A stretch of 10,644 nucleotides of DNA. Source: Candidatus Bathyarchaeota archaeon. Its GTDB lineage: Archaea > Thermoproteota > Bathyarchaeia > TCS64. The notes beneath the pieces were generated by a model. It did no database searches and had not been told where the DNA came from. It worked only from the letters and a program-made list of their open reading frames with translations. How positions within the stretch are numbered: position 1 is the first letter of the stretch; the number at the start of each line of letters is the position of its first letter. The DNA lies in contig JAUVHT010000017.1 in NCBI GenBank assembly GCA_030593155.1, positions 1 through 10,644 of the forward strand, read 5' to 3'. Position numbers and translations under genes: made by a program. Positions 1 to 6,801 of the stretch are shown piece by piece.

Positions 1-196
1 CATGTCGGGGGCCTCGGTCTGTCCGAAAGTTCGATCTCTTCTACTATAGGAAAGATTTGAGTTTATGGGTTTAGGAAAAAAAGAAGGGTTTGGACACTTA
101 CATCTCTCGCGCGCGGGCGTCGTTCGTCCGCTCATGAAAACGGGTGGATATCAAATGATTCATTAAGCAGCGTTTTCCGGAATATATGTAATTTAA
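1..196. other. Leader region upstream of the oxidoreductase gene
   Basis: No complete gene is visible. The first 60-74 bases are open in two plus-strand frames that end at a TGA (58-60) and a TAG (72-74), so the end of an upstream gene may lie here, but neither frame has a recognisable motif. An alternating CGCGCGCG run lies at 108-115. No TATA-like box stands at the expected distance from the ATG at 197; the AATATATG at 181-188 is too close to serve. Confidence 0.4.
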
Positions 197-1477
197 ATGA
201 TTCCCATACTCGGGGCGGGGCTCGCCGGGTTGAGCGCAGCATACCACTTGGACGGCGAACACTTGATCCTCGAAAGGGACCGAGACGTCGGTGGGTTGTG
301 CAAGAGCGTCAACATCGGCGGGTATGTGTTTGACTACGCTCCCCACATCTTGTTCACAAGAGACGATTACGTCAGGACGCTGTTCGAAGGCCTGCTGAAG
401 GGGAACCTGTTCAGACACACCAGGGAAGCGTACATCTACCTCGGGGGCGCGTATGTCATGTATCCCTTCGAGGCCAACCTCAACACGCTCCCAGAAGAAA
501 TCATTCAGGAATGCATAGACGGTGTGATGAACCGGAAAACCACCGAGCCGACGAACTTCGAGGAATGGATCTACACCACTTTCGGGGATGGCATCTCGAG
601 GCACTACATGGTCCCGTACAACCGGAAGATCTGGAAATATGACCTCTCCAAGATGAACATCGACTGGATAAAGGGGCGGGTGCCCTCCCCTAGCGTCGAG
701 GAGATGAAGAAAGGAGCGGCGGGAACCCTCAGGAAGGACTACGGGCCCAACGCCGAGTTCATGTATCCCAAACACGGCGGCATAGGCGCCTTTGCGAACC
801 AGTTGTCCAGGGGTCTGGATGTCTCCCTCAGCTCCGAAGTGGTTGAAGTCAGGCCATCGGGGACCGAGGTCAGAGTCAAGTACATTAAAGAGGGGAAGAT
901 CAGGGAGACATCCTCGGAGAAGATCATCTCCTCGATACCCTTGCCCGATCTGGTTGGGATCCTGCACAATCCCCCTGAGGATGTGAGCAAAGCAGCCGGC
1001 TCACTGGCCTACAACTCCCTGGTTTGCGTGAACATCGGCGTCAAGAGGCCCGACATCATCGACAAGCACTGGCTCTACTTCCCGGAGGAGGAGTTCGTCT
1101 TCAACCGCATGAGCTTCCCCATGAACTTTTCAGAGCATACGACCCCCAGAGGCAGGAGCAGTATCTTGGTCGAGGTGACCCACAGGGAGGCCAGCGTAGA
1201 CCCCGAAGGGATTCGAGAACGGGTCATCGAGGACCTGAGGAAAACCGAGATAATCACGGACGGTGACGAGATCGAGGTGTGCGATACGTCCGCCTTCAAG
1301 TACGCCTACGTTATCTACGATCTCGATCACAAGAAGAACGTGGGAATCATCCACGATTACCTGGAGAGGAGCAACATCGTATCCGTCGGCAGGTTCGGAG
1401 AATGGGAATATTTCAACATGGATAAAGCTTTATTATCGGGTAGGAACGCTGCATCAAGAATGCGTGGAGCCCCATGA
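197..1477 (+). CDS. FAD-dependent oxidoreductase, UDP-galactopyranose mutase / protoporphyrinogen oxidase-like
   Basis: A flavoenzyme of 426 residues. The N-terminus carries the dinucleotide-binding fingerprint G6-A-G8-L-A-G11, an acidic residue at the end of strand 2 (E26), and VGGLCKS at 31-37, as in amine oxidase-type FAD proteins. A central segment with PYNRKIWKYDL, followed by WIKGRVPSPS, resembles UDP-galactopyranose mutase relatives found in polysaccharide clusters. The C-terminus has GRFGEWEYFNMDKALLSG, the usual second FAD-contact motif. The start is placed right at the first beta strand (MIPILGAG), so no earlier start is needed. Its stop overlaps the next start by four bases (ATGA), which implies translational coupling to the glycosyltransferase. 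The substrate cannot be read from sequence: a sugar nucleotide or lipid-linked sugar is inferred from the neighbour, while a polyprenyl or carotenoid substrate is an alternative given the prenyltransferase downstream. Confidence 0.88.
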   Translation: MIPILGAGLAGLSAAYHLDGEHLILERDRDVGGLCKSVNIGGYVFDYAPHILFTRDDYVRTLFEGLLKGNLFRHTREAYIYLGGAYVMYPFEANLNTLPEEIIQECIDGVMNRKTTEPTNFEEWIYTTFGDGISRHYMVPYNRKIWKYDLSKMNIDWIKGRVPSPSVEEMKKGAAGTLRKDYGPNAEFMYPKHGGIGAFANQLSRGLDVSLSSEVVEVRPSGTEVRVKYIKEGKIRETSSEKIISSIPLPDLVGILHNPPEDVSKAAGSLAYNSLVCVNIGVKRPDIIDKHWLYFPEEEFVFNRMSFPMNFSEHTTPRGRSSILVEVTHREASVDPEGIRERVIEDLRKTEIITDGDEIEVCDTSAFKYAYVIYDLDHKKNVGIIHDYLERSNIVSVGRFGEWEYFNMDKALLSGRNAASRMRGAP

Positions 1478-2202
1478 TATCCGTCGTCATCCCCACATAC
1501 AACGAGGAGAAGAACATCGAGAGATGCCTGAAGGCTCTCGACGAGCAGACCTTCCCCCGAGAAAGCTTCGAGGTTATAGTTGTCGACGGGCAGAGCGGAG
1601 ACAGGACCGTCGAGATCGCCCAGAAGTATGCGGACAAGGTGATCCAGCAGGTTAGCAAAGGGGTGGGCGGGGCCAGGAACGACGGCGTGAGGATCGCCAA
1701 GGGCGATGTCATAGTCACCACAGACGCGGACTGCGTACCCTACGGCGAGTGGCTGGAGATAATACGGGGGCACTTCGAGGATGAGGATGTGGTCGCCGTG
1801 ACGGGTTTTCTCGAGCCCTTCGACGTCGAGACCCTGAGCAAGTACGAGGCCTACCTCTACAGGCTGCTGTTCTGGATTTCAAACAACCTCCTGTCCATGT
1901 TCGCTTTGACGGGGTACTACCACCTCTGCGGGGCCAACTCTGCGTTCCACCGAGACACCTTCCTCGAGATCGGGGGCTATCAGGACCTGCCCTATTCAGA
2001 TGACGTGGAGATATACAAGAGGCTGAAGCCCAAGGGGAAGATGGTCCTGGACAACAGGATGAAGGTGTACTATTCGATTCGAAGGATCAAGAAGATGAGC
2101 CTGAGGAAGTACATCTACCAGATCACGAGGAACGACTTCGTCACCATGGTGCTGAACGAGAAGCCCACCGATGACAGCTACGCCAAGCAGGAATACGAAT
2201 AG
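1474..2202 (+). CDS. Family 2 glycosyltransferase (GT-A fold)
   Basis: A 242-residue glycosyltransferase expected to transfer a sugar from a nucleotide donor at the inner face of the membrane. The nucleotide-binding start SVVIPTYNEEKNIERCL (3-19), DGQSGDRT (38-45) and the metal-binding D84-A-D86 inside TTDADC are the standard GT-A landmarks. GANSAFHR (153-160) and the acidic pair D176-D177 in LPYSDDVEI mark the acceptor and catalytic half. A basic tail (SIRRIKKMSLRKYIY) takes the place of the membrane segments of longer relatives; no clear transmembrane helix is present, although 131-148 is fairly hydrophobic. It begins within the stop codon of the oxidoreductase gene, so the two are probably made together. 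The acceptor is unknown; a polyprenyl-phosphate or a lipid is a reasonable guess. Confidence 0.9.
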   Translation: MISVVIPTYNEEKNIERCLKALDEQTFPRESFEVIVVDGQSGDRTVEIAQKYADKVIQQVSKGVGGARNDGVRIAKGDVIVTTDADCVPYGEWLEIIRGHFEDEDVVAVTGFLEPFDVETLSKYEAYLYRLLFWISNNLLSMFALTGYYHLCGANSAFHRDTFLEIGGYQDLPYSDDVEIYKRLKPKGKMVLDNRMKVYYSIRRIKKMSLRKYIYQITRNDFVTMVLNEKPTDDSYAKQEYE

Positions 2203-2227
2203 GGGTACAAGGTGTCTCATTCACGCA

Positions 2228-2260
2228 CATATAAAAAATTTAATACAAGTCTTGCATTAT
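2228..2260 (+). promoter_or_regulatory. Archaeal promoter of the UbiA gene
   Basis: CATATAAA at 2228-2235 inside an A/T-rich stretch would place transcription start near 2260, giving a leader of about nine bases before ATG 2269. A GGGG (2262-2265) lies just before the start. The 66-base gap and this box indicate that the prenyltransferase is transcribed on its own, not only by readthrough from the glycosyltransferase. Confidence 0.6.
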
Positions 2261-2268
2261 AGGGGTTA

Positions 2269-3051
2269 ATGTATAAAACTGGAGTGTTTTTCAGGTTCAC
2301 CAGATTAGGCGACTACGTACATGTGCTGTTCTTGATTTTCCCTTTGGTTTACTTGATCTCTCCAGCGAATCTTTTCTCACATAAGACAATGATAGTCTTC
2401 TTTGCCAACCTCTGTCTCACCGCCTTCGGTTACGTGTTCAACGATGTTGAGGATGCCGAAGACGATTATCACGACGTTGAAAAGAGGAAGAGAAACCCGA
2501 TTTCCAGCGGCCACATAACTAGGAGACAGAGCTACTTCTTCAGTTTTCTTCTTCTGTCTGTGGGCTTATTTTCACTCCTTATGGTGAACTCCTTGGTTTT
2601 CCTTCTCGGCATAGTTTTCGCTCTGGTGGGATTCTTGTATTCTTGGAAGCCCCTGAGGCTGAAATCTAGGCCCTACCTGGACTTGATTTCACACATGATT
2701 TTCTTGGGGGGTCTGCAATTTTTTACAACGTACTTTGCTTTCCGCCCCCCCGACTTGTCCGTCACTCCCTTTCTGATGATCATCATCCCCATTTCGGCTA
2801 TGAATGAGATCCTCCACGAACTTCAGGACTTTGACGTCGATCAGAGCACGAAGATAACTAACACGGTTCAGAGGTTCGAGAGGTCTGACATAAAAAAGTT
2901 TTTGATTGTCTTGATGGCGCTGGTGGTCATCGGGTTCTCCATCATAATTTACACGATCCCGTCGGAAAATCGGCTCATCAACGTCTCGATGACTACGATG
3001 TTGGGTGCTGCGGCGGTCTACAGGCTGTATGCGCGAGTCTCAATCATCTAG
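2269..3051 (+). CDS. UbiA-family membrane prenyltransferase
   Basis: A 260-residue polytopic membrane protein with about eight hydrophobic segments (roughly 18-33, 41-57, 88-105, 108-123, 136-157, 163-180, 209-227 and 235-252). The first prenyl-diphosphate/magnesium motif NDxxDxxxD is present as N58-D59-V-E-D62-A-E-D-D66. The family's YSWKPLRLKSR follows at 124-134, and the second acidic motif is E184-L-Q-D187-F-D189-V-D191 with K195 and T197 after it. All key residues are intact, so it should be active. UbiA enzymes attach a polyprenyl chain to an aromatic or other acceptor. Archaeal members include the geranylgeranylglyceryl phosphate prenyltransferase of lipid synthesis, heme O synthase, menaquinone synthases and sugar-phosphate (DPPR-type) synthases. 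The neighbours (oxidoreductase and glycosyltransferase) do not settle which. It has slightly lower GC and its own promoter. Confidence 0.88.
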   Translation: MYKTGVFFRFTRLGDYVHVLFLIFPLVYLISPANLFSHKTMIVFFANLCLTAFGYVFNDVEDAEDDYHDVEKRKRNPISSGHITRRQSYFFSFLLLSVGLFSLLMVNSLVFLLGIVFALVGFLYSWKPLRLKSRPYLDLISHMIFLGGLQFFTTYFAFRPPDLSVTPFLMIIIPISAMNEILHELQDFDVDQSTKITNTVQRFERSDIKKFLIVLMALVVIGFSIIIYTIPSENRLINVSMTTMLGAAAVYRLYARVSII

Positions 3052-3098
3052 CAAGCGAGATGAGGGTCGCGCCCAGGCCAATTAGAGAATTCTTGATG

Positions 3099-3220
3099 TT
3101 ATTTAGGATTGCAGCGCTCCTTCATCTTATGGAACAGGTGTATGACGTAGGTTCCCCAGGGTCGGTCTCCTGACCCGTTTTGGCCCTTCTTCTCAACCCC
3201 GTACAATGTGCGAGCATCAG
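3099..3220 (-). pseudogene. Possible 3' remnant of an unidentified gene
   Basis: Directly after the stop of the acetyltransferase gene, a different minus-strand frame stays open for about 39 codons and ends at TAA (3099-3101). It has coding-like composition, with stretches such as GVEKKGQNGSGDRPWGTYVI and HLFHKMKERCNPK, but no start codon of its own. I do not recognise the family. It is best read as the C-terminal stub of a gene whose front was replaced. A chance open frame remains possible in so short a piece. Confidence 0.35.
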
Positions 3221-4116
3221 ATCGTTTTAGACCAGTAATGATAGGCGTTTTCTTCATAGAAGCCGGTTGAATCGTAGAGTCGGTTTGCCGCCGGGCTGTC
3301 TGCTGCTCTCCCGATGTAGAGCAGGGTGAGGTTGTATCTCCTCAGGCGTCTGAAGCCTTCGCACAGCAGCGCCTTCGCTAGGCCCAGGCCCCGGTAGTCG
3401 GGGTGGGTGCCCATGGGCTCCAGCTCGGTGATCCCGCTCGGCGGGTCGACCCTGAAGGTGCAGAAGGACGCGATGCTCCCATCCGGGGCCACCGCCACCA
3501 GGTCCATGTCCTCGCGGTAGAAGGAGAGGCTCGCAATCCCCTCCAAGACATCCGCGGTGAACCACTCGCCGTGGCCGAAGATCACCCTGACGGCCTTGTC
3601 GATCTCCTCGAAGTCAGTCTCTTTCACGACGGATCGGATCTCGAATCCCTCTGGGGGTGCGAAGTTGGGGATGGGGGCGTCCACGGGGCGCACGCGCAGT
3701 ATGCCGTAGACGGCTCCCTTCTTGAATCCCCGTTCCCTGAGCAGGGCTTCCCTGACGGGGTTCCCGTCCAGGGTGACGATGGAGAGCTTCTGCTCCCTGT
3801 CGGGGTCCGGCTTCAGGGAGGCGCAGCGGTCCTCGATCCATCGGACGATCTCCTCCTCTAGGAATGCGTGGTCGGGGTGGATCTGGATAAAGTAGAGGAA
3901 CGGGATCTCCGGGTTGGCCATCGCGACGATCCTTGGTGGATCGCCGTCAACCTTCTCCCAGATGCGTACGTCGGAGACTAGGTCTCTGTGGCTGTTTTCG
4001 AATCGGTTGGGGAGCCAGTTCTGGATGGTGTGGGTCTCCAGGTAGGTGTCTCGGAGGAAATCCATTATATTCTGGAGGTCTTGATCTGGTGAGTATCCTC
4101 GTGAGACTATCGGCAT
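3217..4116 (-). CDS. Tandem GNAT N-acetyltransferase
   Basis: A 299-residue cytoplasmic protein built from two GNAT folds. The C-terminal half (about 158-299) is a full GNAT domain. Its acetyl-CoA pyrophosphate loop is in motif A, PMGTHPDYRGLGLAKAL (234-250), of the R-G-x-G-x-A type, and motif B is SPAANRLYDSTGFY (274-287). The N-terminal half (1-145) has the same layout but a degenerate motif A (HPDHAFLEEEIVRWI, 80-94) and a motif B-like LLRERGFKKG (125-134). It may be structural or bind the acceptor, as in other double-GNAT proteins. The substrate is unknown. The start at 4116 gives a normal N-terminus, and I see no clear TATA-like box upstream. It is convergent with the UbiA gene and follows a decayed stretch. 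Confidence 0.82.
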   Translation of the reverse strand: MPIVSRGYSPDQDLQNIMDFLRDTYLETHTIQNWLPNRFENSHRDLVSDVRIWEKVDGDPPRIVAMANPEIPFLYFIQIHPDHAFLEEEIVRWIEDRCASLKPDPDREQKLSIVTLDGNPVREALLRERGFKKGAVYGILRVRPVDAPIPNFAPPEGFEIRSVVKETDFEEIDKAVRVIFGHGEWFTADVLEGIASLSFYREDMDLVAVAPDGSIASFCTFRVDPPSGITELEPMGTHPDYRGLGLAKALLCEGFRRLRRYNLTLLYIGRAADSPAANRLYDSTGFYEENAYHYWSKTI

Positions 4117-4177
4117 GGGTAAAGGGTAAATCCATGTCTGACTTATCCGTTTTTCGCCCTCTTTCTCTCAGGATGGT

Positions 4178-4185
4178 GCGCGCGC
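4178..4185. repeat. Alternating GC tract between GNAT and the rmlA-like scrap
   Basis: GCGCGCGC, embedded in GGTGCGCGCGC. The same 11 bases recur 75 bases further on, at the tract at 4253-4261, so the two tracts form a short direct repeat bracketing the rmlA-like fragment. Confidence 0.7.
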
Positions 4186-4216
4186 TTCCGGTGTCTTTGT
4201 GGGTGCATTGCATTGT

Positions 4217-4252
4217 GATGATGTTTTCTGTCTCGGTGTTTTGGGTGGTGGT
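4217..4252 (-). pseudogene. Fragment of an rmlA-like nucleotidyltransferase gene (copy C)
   Basis: Read on the minus strand, about 36 bases encode TTTQNTETENII. The DNA matches copy B at 7901-7939 almost base for base, apart from a three-base gap and about three substitutions. The beta-helix sequence stops recognisably after this point; what follows toward 4140 keeps an open frame but has no resemblance I can see. The fragment abuts the CG tract 4253-4261 and lies 16 bases past the vapC1 stop. Function is not expected. Confidence 0.6.
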
Positions 4253-4261
4253 GCGCGCGCG
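4253..4261. repeat. Alternating GC tract at the vapC1 / rmlA-like junction
   Basis: GCGCGCGCG lies between the vapC1 stop (4268-4270) and the start of the rmlA-like fragment, within GGTGCGCGCGC, the 11-base sequence it shares with 4178-4185. Confidence 0.7.
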
Positions 4262-4267
4262 GGGTTG

Positions 4268-4663
4268 CTAGATTTCTGAGAGGGTCGATGCAGTGATTCC
4301 CATATGCCTTCCTTTTTCGATTAGTTTCATGTCTTCGGATAACAGAGGGAGTCCGAGTTCCTGGGCGTAGTATAGGTACGAGGCGTCGTAGAAGGTTGTG
4401 TTGAGTTCCTCGGCCAGTTCAAGAATCTTGTCTTCTTTGCTTTTTACACAGAGGATTTCGAAGATGTTGAGGACATCTGCGATGATCTTGATGAGTTTTA
4501 TTGAATCTTTTTGGTCGATTGTCTTGAATAGGTTGTGTTGTTTCCATACGATGTTTCCGAGCTCGTATCTGGCTAGTTCCAGGGTGTAGCTGTCGGCGGT
4601 TCTGTCTATCACCTTATCTTTTATGGCTCTGAAGATGGCCGAGGAGTCTAGGATGTAGTTCAT
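4268..4663 (-). CDS. vapC: VapC-type PIN-domain ribonuclease toxin (module 1)
   Basis: A 131-residue PIN domain, the usual size for VapC toxins, which cut RNA (often tRNA or rRNA) when freed from their antitoxin. The four acidic active-site positions are present: D6 in NYILDSSAI, E34 in ARYELGNIVW, D93 in TFYDASYLYYA and D111 in LLSEDMKL. The start overlaps the antitoxin stop by four bases (ATGA), so the pair is translationally coupled with the antitoxin first, the normal vapBC order. Nothing is truncated, so it should be functional. A CG tract and a scrap of an rmlA-like gene follow its stop directly. Confidence 0.88.
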   Translation of the reverse strand: MNYILDSSAIFRAIKDKVIDRTADSYTLELARYELGNIVWKQHNLFKTIDQKDSIKLIKIIADVLNIFEILCVKSKEDKILELAEELNTTFYDASYLYYAQELGLPLLSEDMKLIEKGRHMGITASTLSEI

Positions 4664-4890
4664 CTTGTCTCCCTGTCTATTCTGAGGGTGGATACCACGT
4701 CGGCCATGTCTATTCTGTCGAGGGTGTCGCCGAGTTTATGTATCTCGGATTTGATCTCTTCTATTTCCCTTTTTCTGATTTCTTGTTCCAGGGTTTTTCT
4801 CAGAAGTTTGGAGGGTTTTATGCCGTATTTTTTTAATTTCCGTTTTATTTCAGCCGGGACTTTCACTGATACAGTTTCGAATTTAGCCAT
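4660..4890 (-). CDS. vapB: VapB-like ribbon-helix-helix antitoxin (module 1)
   Basis: A 76-residue protein. The first 40 residues (TVSVKVPAEIKRKLKKYGIK, then SKLLRKTLEQEI) have the beta strand plus two helices of a ribbon-helix-helix DNA-binding domain. The rest is a charged helix (REIEEIKSEIHKLGDTLDRI) ending in a tail that would wrap the toxin. It immediately precedes and overlaps the PIN-toxin gene, which supports the antitoxin role. Family assignment is by fold pattern and context; VapB sequences vary widely. It is likely to repress its own promoter, and a palindrome lies just upstream. Confidence 0.8.
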   Translation of the reverse strand: MAKFETVSVKVPAEIKRKLKKYGIKPSKLLRKTLEQEIRKREIEEIKSEIHKLGDTLDRIDMADVVSTLRIDRETR

Positions 4891-4892
4891 TG

Positions 4893-4900
4893 TTGTACAA
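4893..4900. promoter_or_regulatory. Candidate operator of vapBC1
   Basis: TTGTACAA, a perfect 8-base palindrome, sits two bases before the vapB1 start. The outer bases match the arms of the vapBC2 palindrome (TTGTA...TACAA). A binding site for the RHH antitoxin is inferred. The nearest TATA-like sequence (TTATAC, minus strand, about 4905-4910) is too close to the ATG to be a canonical box, so the promoter is uncertain. Confidence 0.4.
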
Positions 4901-4956
4901 GTAGGTATAATTGTAGGGTAGTAAAAAAAGGTTTACCTTTATGGTGTGATATTTTT

Positions 4957-4983
4957 CGCGCGCGCCTGAGAAAACACAGGCGC
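4957..4983. repeat. CG tract and short stem-loop between vapB1 and the MNT gene
   Basis: A run of alternating CG (4957-4965) runs into a perfect 7-base inverted repeat, GCGCCTG (4962-4968) and CAGGCGC (4977-4983), around an 8-base A-rich loop. It lies in the 235-base gap between two divergent toxin-antitoxin operons and could be a structural or boundary element. I see no gene in that gap. Confidence 0.55.
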
Positions 4984-5093
4984 ATTCTCACAAGATGTGG
5001 TTCATCATACCAGAATATTCAAGATTAAAATAAAGGTAGGGCGCGGATATTGGATGTTCTTTTTTTGGTGGTTGGACATTTTTCTTAACTATT

Positions 5094-5118
5094 CATAAAC
5101 CTTAATATATCGTTTATG
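5094..5118 (+). promoter_or_regulatory. Promoter and candidate operator of the MNT-HEPN operon
   Basis: CATAAAC (5094-5100) and GTTTATG (5112-5118) are perfect 7-base inverted arms around an 11-base spacer that contains the TATA-like TTAATATA (5102-5109). The box predicts transcription from about 5134, four bases before ATG 5138. A protein bound to both arms would block the box, so this is a good candidate for autorepression by the winged-helix MNT protein. Confidence 0.55.
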
Positions 5119-5137
5119 TAATTGGTTGTTGGTGGAG

Positions 5138-5890
5138 ATGTGGATACCTGCTTGGCTCGGGGAGATCTACGCGCGCCTCAGCCAGAGATTTGGGACGGAG
5201 GTGTTCACCCTCAGGGAGGCCCAGGATGTCCTGGGGATGAACGAAGGGAAGCTAAATGTCGCTTTCAGCAAGCTCCATTCTGTGAGGATTCTGACCCTGT
5301 TCGAGAGGAGCAGGCCTAGGGCGTATCGGCTGATCTCTCCTGCCGACTTCGTCCTGCTGGCATCTGAGGGGGTTCAGGGTATCGGGGGGGTGAGACAGGA
5401 GAGATATGTCCCCCTCGTTCTCGGGGCCTTCCGGGCGGTCGCTGATGTTGTCGGGTTGAGGTCCTTTGCCCTGTATGGTTCCGTGGCCCGGGGGACGGCG
5501 AAGCGGAATAGCGATGTCGACGTTCTTCTTGTTTCTGATGATTTTCGGGGCAGCATAGGGAGGCGTATAGAGGAGCTGATGTCCGTCGAGGAGAGCCTTG
5601 GGGATGAGATTGAGTGGCTCCACGGTAAGGGGGTGAGGGCGGGGTTGAGCTTCTATCCGCTGCGGGTCTCCGAGGCCGAGAGGCTCCCGGACCTGTTCCT
5701 CGATCTCACGGAGGACGCCATCATCTTGTACGATGAGGGCAGGCTTCTGGAGAGACTTCTGCTGGAGTTGAGGTTGCGGCTGATGAAGGATGGGGCCGAA
5801 CGAGTGTATCTAGATGGTGGGGAGTGGTTCTGGGATCTTCTCCCTGGGTATCGACACGGTGATATTATTGAGACGGATCAGGTTGGCTAG
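5138..5890 (+). CDS. MNT-type nucleotidyltransferase antitoxin with winged-helix N-terminus
   Basis: About 250 residues. The first 70 or so (from EIYARLSQRFG to RPRAYRLIS) pattern as a winged-helix DNA-binding domain. The middle is a minimal nucleotidyltransferase with the signature LYGSVARGTAKRNSDVDVLL, giving the G-S loop and the metal-binding D-x-D. The C-terminus has VYLDGGEWFWDLLPGYRHG, a tail seen in archaeal MNT partners of HEPN proteins. Such enzymes can neutralise their HEPN toxin, in some systems by adding AMP to it. A TTG at 5126 would add four residues, but the promoter predicts transcription from about 5134, so ATG 5138 with an almost leaderless message is preferred. It overlaps the HEPN gene downstream. 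The third acidic residue of the nucleotidyltransferase site is not obvious. Confidence 0.87.
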   Translation: MWIPAWLGEIYARLSQRFGTEVFTLREAQDVLGMNEGKLNVAFSKLHSVRILTLFERSRPRAYRLISPADFVLLASEGVQGIGGVRQERYVPLVLGAFRAVADVVGLRSFALYGSVARGTAKRNSDVDVLLVSDDFRGSIGRRIEELMSVEESLGDEIEWLHGKGVRAGLSFYPLRVSEAERLPDLFLDLTEDAIILYDEGRLLERLLLELRLRLMKDGAERVYLDGGEWFWDLLPGYRHGDIIETDQVG

Positions 5891-6308
5891 CTCGCTCCTG
5901 AGGCAGGCTGAGGCGAGGCTGAAGGATGCTGGTGAGGCGGGGGATGATGGGAATCACCCCTATGCTGTGAGGTTGAGCCAGGAGTGCGTGGAGCTCTCGC
6001 TGAAGGGAGTGTTGAGGGCTGTGGGGATCGAATATCCCAAGGTACACGAGGTCTCAGATGTCTTCCTCAGGATCCCTGAGAGGTTCCCCGATTGGTTCAG
6101 AAAGGAGATCGAGTTCATCAGGGAGTCATCGAAGTTGTTGTTCAAGAAGAGGGAGCCGAGTCTGTACGGTGATGAGGCTTTGCACCTCTCGCCCAATGAA
6201 GTTATGGACGAGGGGGATGCGGTTGATGCCCTCTCCAGGGCCGAGAGGCTCTTTGAGTTGTGTCGTCGCTTTATCGATGATATAGCTGAGCGTGCGCGAG
6301 AGGAATGA
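5859..6308 (+). CDS. HEPN-domain toxin partner
   Basis: An all-helical HEPN protein (PF05168-like). The landmark segment SQECVELSLKGVLRAVGIEYPKV.HEVSDVFLRIPERFP is diagnostic, and KREPSLYGDEALHL matches the conserved C-terminal R...YGDE stretch. HEPN toxins are RNases using an R-x(4-6)-H motif. Here the R (in KREPSLYGD) is followed by Y where other families have H, which is common in this archaeal subgroup and leaves nuclease activity unproven. ATG 5814 would give a 164-residue product but a 77-base overlap with the MNT gene. GTG 5859 gives a 32-base overlap and starts right at the first helix (ILLRRIRLASSLLRQAEARL), so it is preferred; TTG 5868 or 5883 are also possible. The order antitoxin then toxin, with overlap, fits a type II or VII-like module. 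Confidence 0.82.
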   Translation: MILLRRIRLASSLLRQAEARLKDAGEAGDDGNHPYAVRLSQECVELSLKGVLRAVGIEYPKVHEVSDVFLRIPERFPDWFRKEIEFIRESSKLLFKKREPSLYGDEALHLSPNEVMDEGDAVDALSRAERLFELCRRFIDDIAERAREE

Positions 6309-6309
6309 A

Positions 6310-6464
6310 GACACTAAGGCGAGAGATTACAAGAAGGCCTTGAAACGCACGTGTCGCGCAATCAGTATGTTGTTGATCACGTGCGGAGATCTTTGAGCCG
6401 AGCGGGCGATTGTTTGGGGCAGCTGATGAGCCTGGCGTGTAAGATCAGGAAGAGTATGTCTTAG
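6310..6464 (+). pseudogene. Possible decayed coding remnant after the HEPN gene
   Basis: Two plus-strand frames are coding-like in succession: KARDYKKALKR and following from about 6316 (stop 6394-6396), then RNQYVVDHVRRSLSRAGDCL and following, ending at TAG 6462-6464. One frameshift would join them. I do not recognise the product. It may be a remnant of another small helical protein, or chance. Confidence 0.22.
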
Positions 6465-6801
6465 GTCAGTTGATGCGCTTGTTGAATGTTCTGAGTCTAG
6501 CGCGCGTTTAGAATAGTCTGGTCTTCGGAGCTTCTCTATGATCTCCTGCCGTTTTTATGGTTTATGGTGTGACTTTGGCTTTGTCTCCGAGGATAAGTCT
6601 GTGGCCTTTGGGGGGTTGTTTTCGTGGTTGAGGGGGGTGGTGTTCTGTCCTGTGGGGCCGTCGGTGATTCTTCTCCCGCAGTCGATTGGGGCGTCCTTCA
6701 GTATTATGCTGTTCTCCCGCTGGGTGTTGTGTATACTGGCTGGTAGCATATGAGGGGAGGCTTCTTGTGCTCGATTTGTGGTCTTCTTTGACGTTTATCC
6801 T
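6465..6801. other. Non-coding stretch with CG tract and the copy A rmlA-like scrap
   Basis: The gap between the HEPN gene and vapC2 has no intact gene. It contains GCGCGCG at 6499-6505 and, on the minus strand, the decayed rmlA-like copy A (6562-6743). Open frames on the plus strand here are antisense to that copy and have no motif. Confidence 0.5.
6562..6743 (-). pseudogene. Decayed 3' end of an rmlA-like nucleotidyltransferase gene (copy A)
   Basis: The minus strand encodes NTQRENSIILKDAPIDCGRR and ITD in one frame, then, after a slip at the six-G run 6610-6615, PKGHRLILGDKAKVTP and TAA (6562-6564). ENSIIL...GRRITD...PKG..L.LGD..KV matches the end of long-type glucose-1-phosphate thymidylyltransferases (TIGR01208-like), whose left-handed beta-helix closes with a G-D-x-S/A-x-V motif before the stop. 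So this is the natural C-terminus without the catalytic domain. Compared with copy B, the segment between GRRITD and PKG has diverged strongly (GPTGQNTTPLNHENN). It starts about 60 bases past the vapC2 stop on the same strand. No product is expected. Confidence 0.65.

Noticed and set aside
98..967. Long 289-codon minus-strand open frame
   Set aside because: It is antisense to the FAD oxidoreductase gene, which has clear motifs in the plus frame. The antisense protein shows no recognisable domain and arises from GC-rich third positions.
3403..3861. 152-codon plus-strand open frame
   Set aside because: It is antisense to the GNAT gene, whose acetyl-CoA-binding motif on the minus strand is unambiguous.
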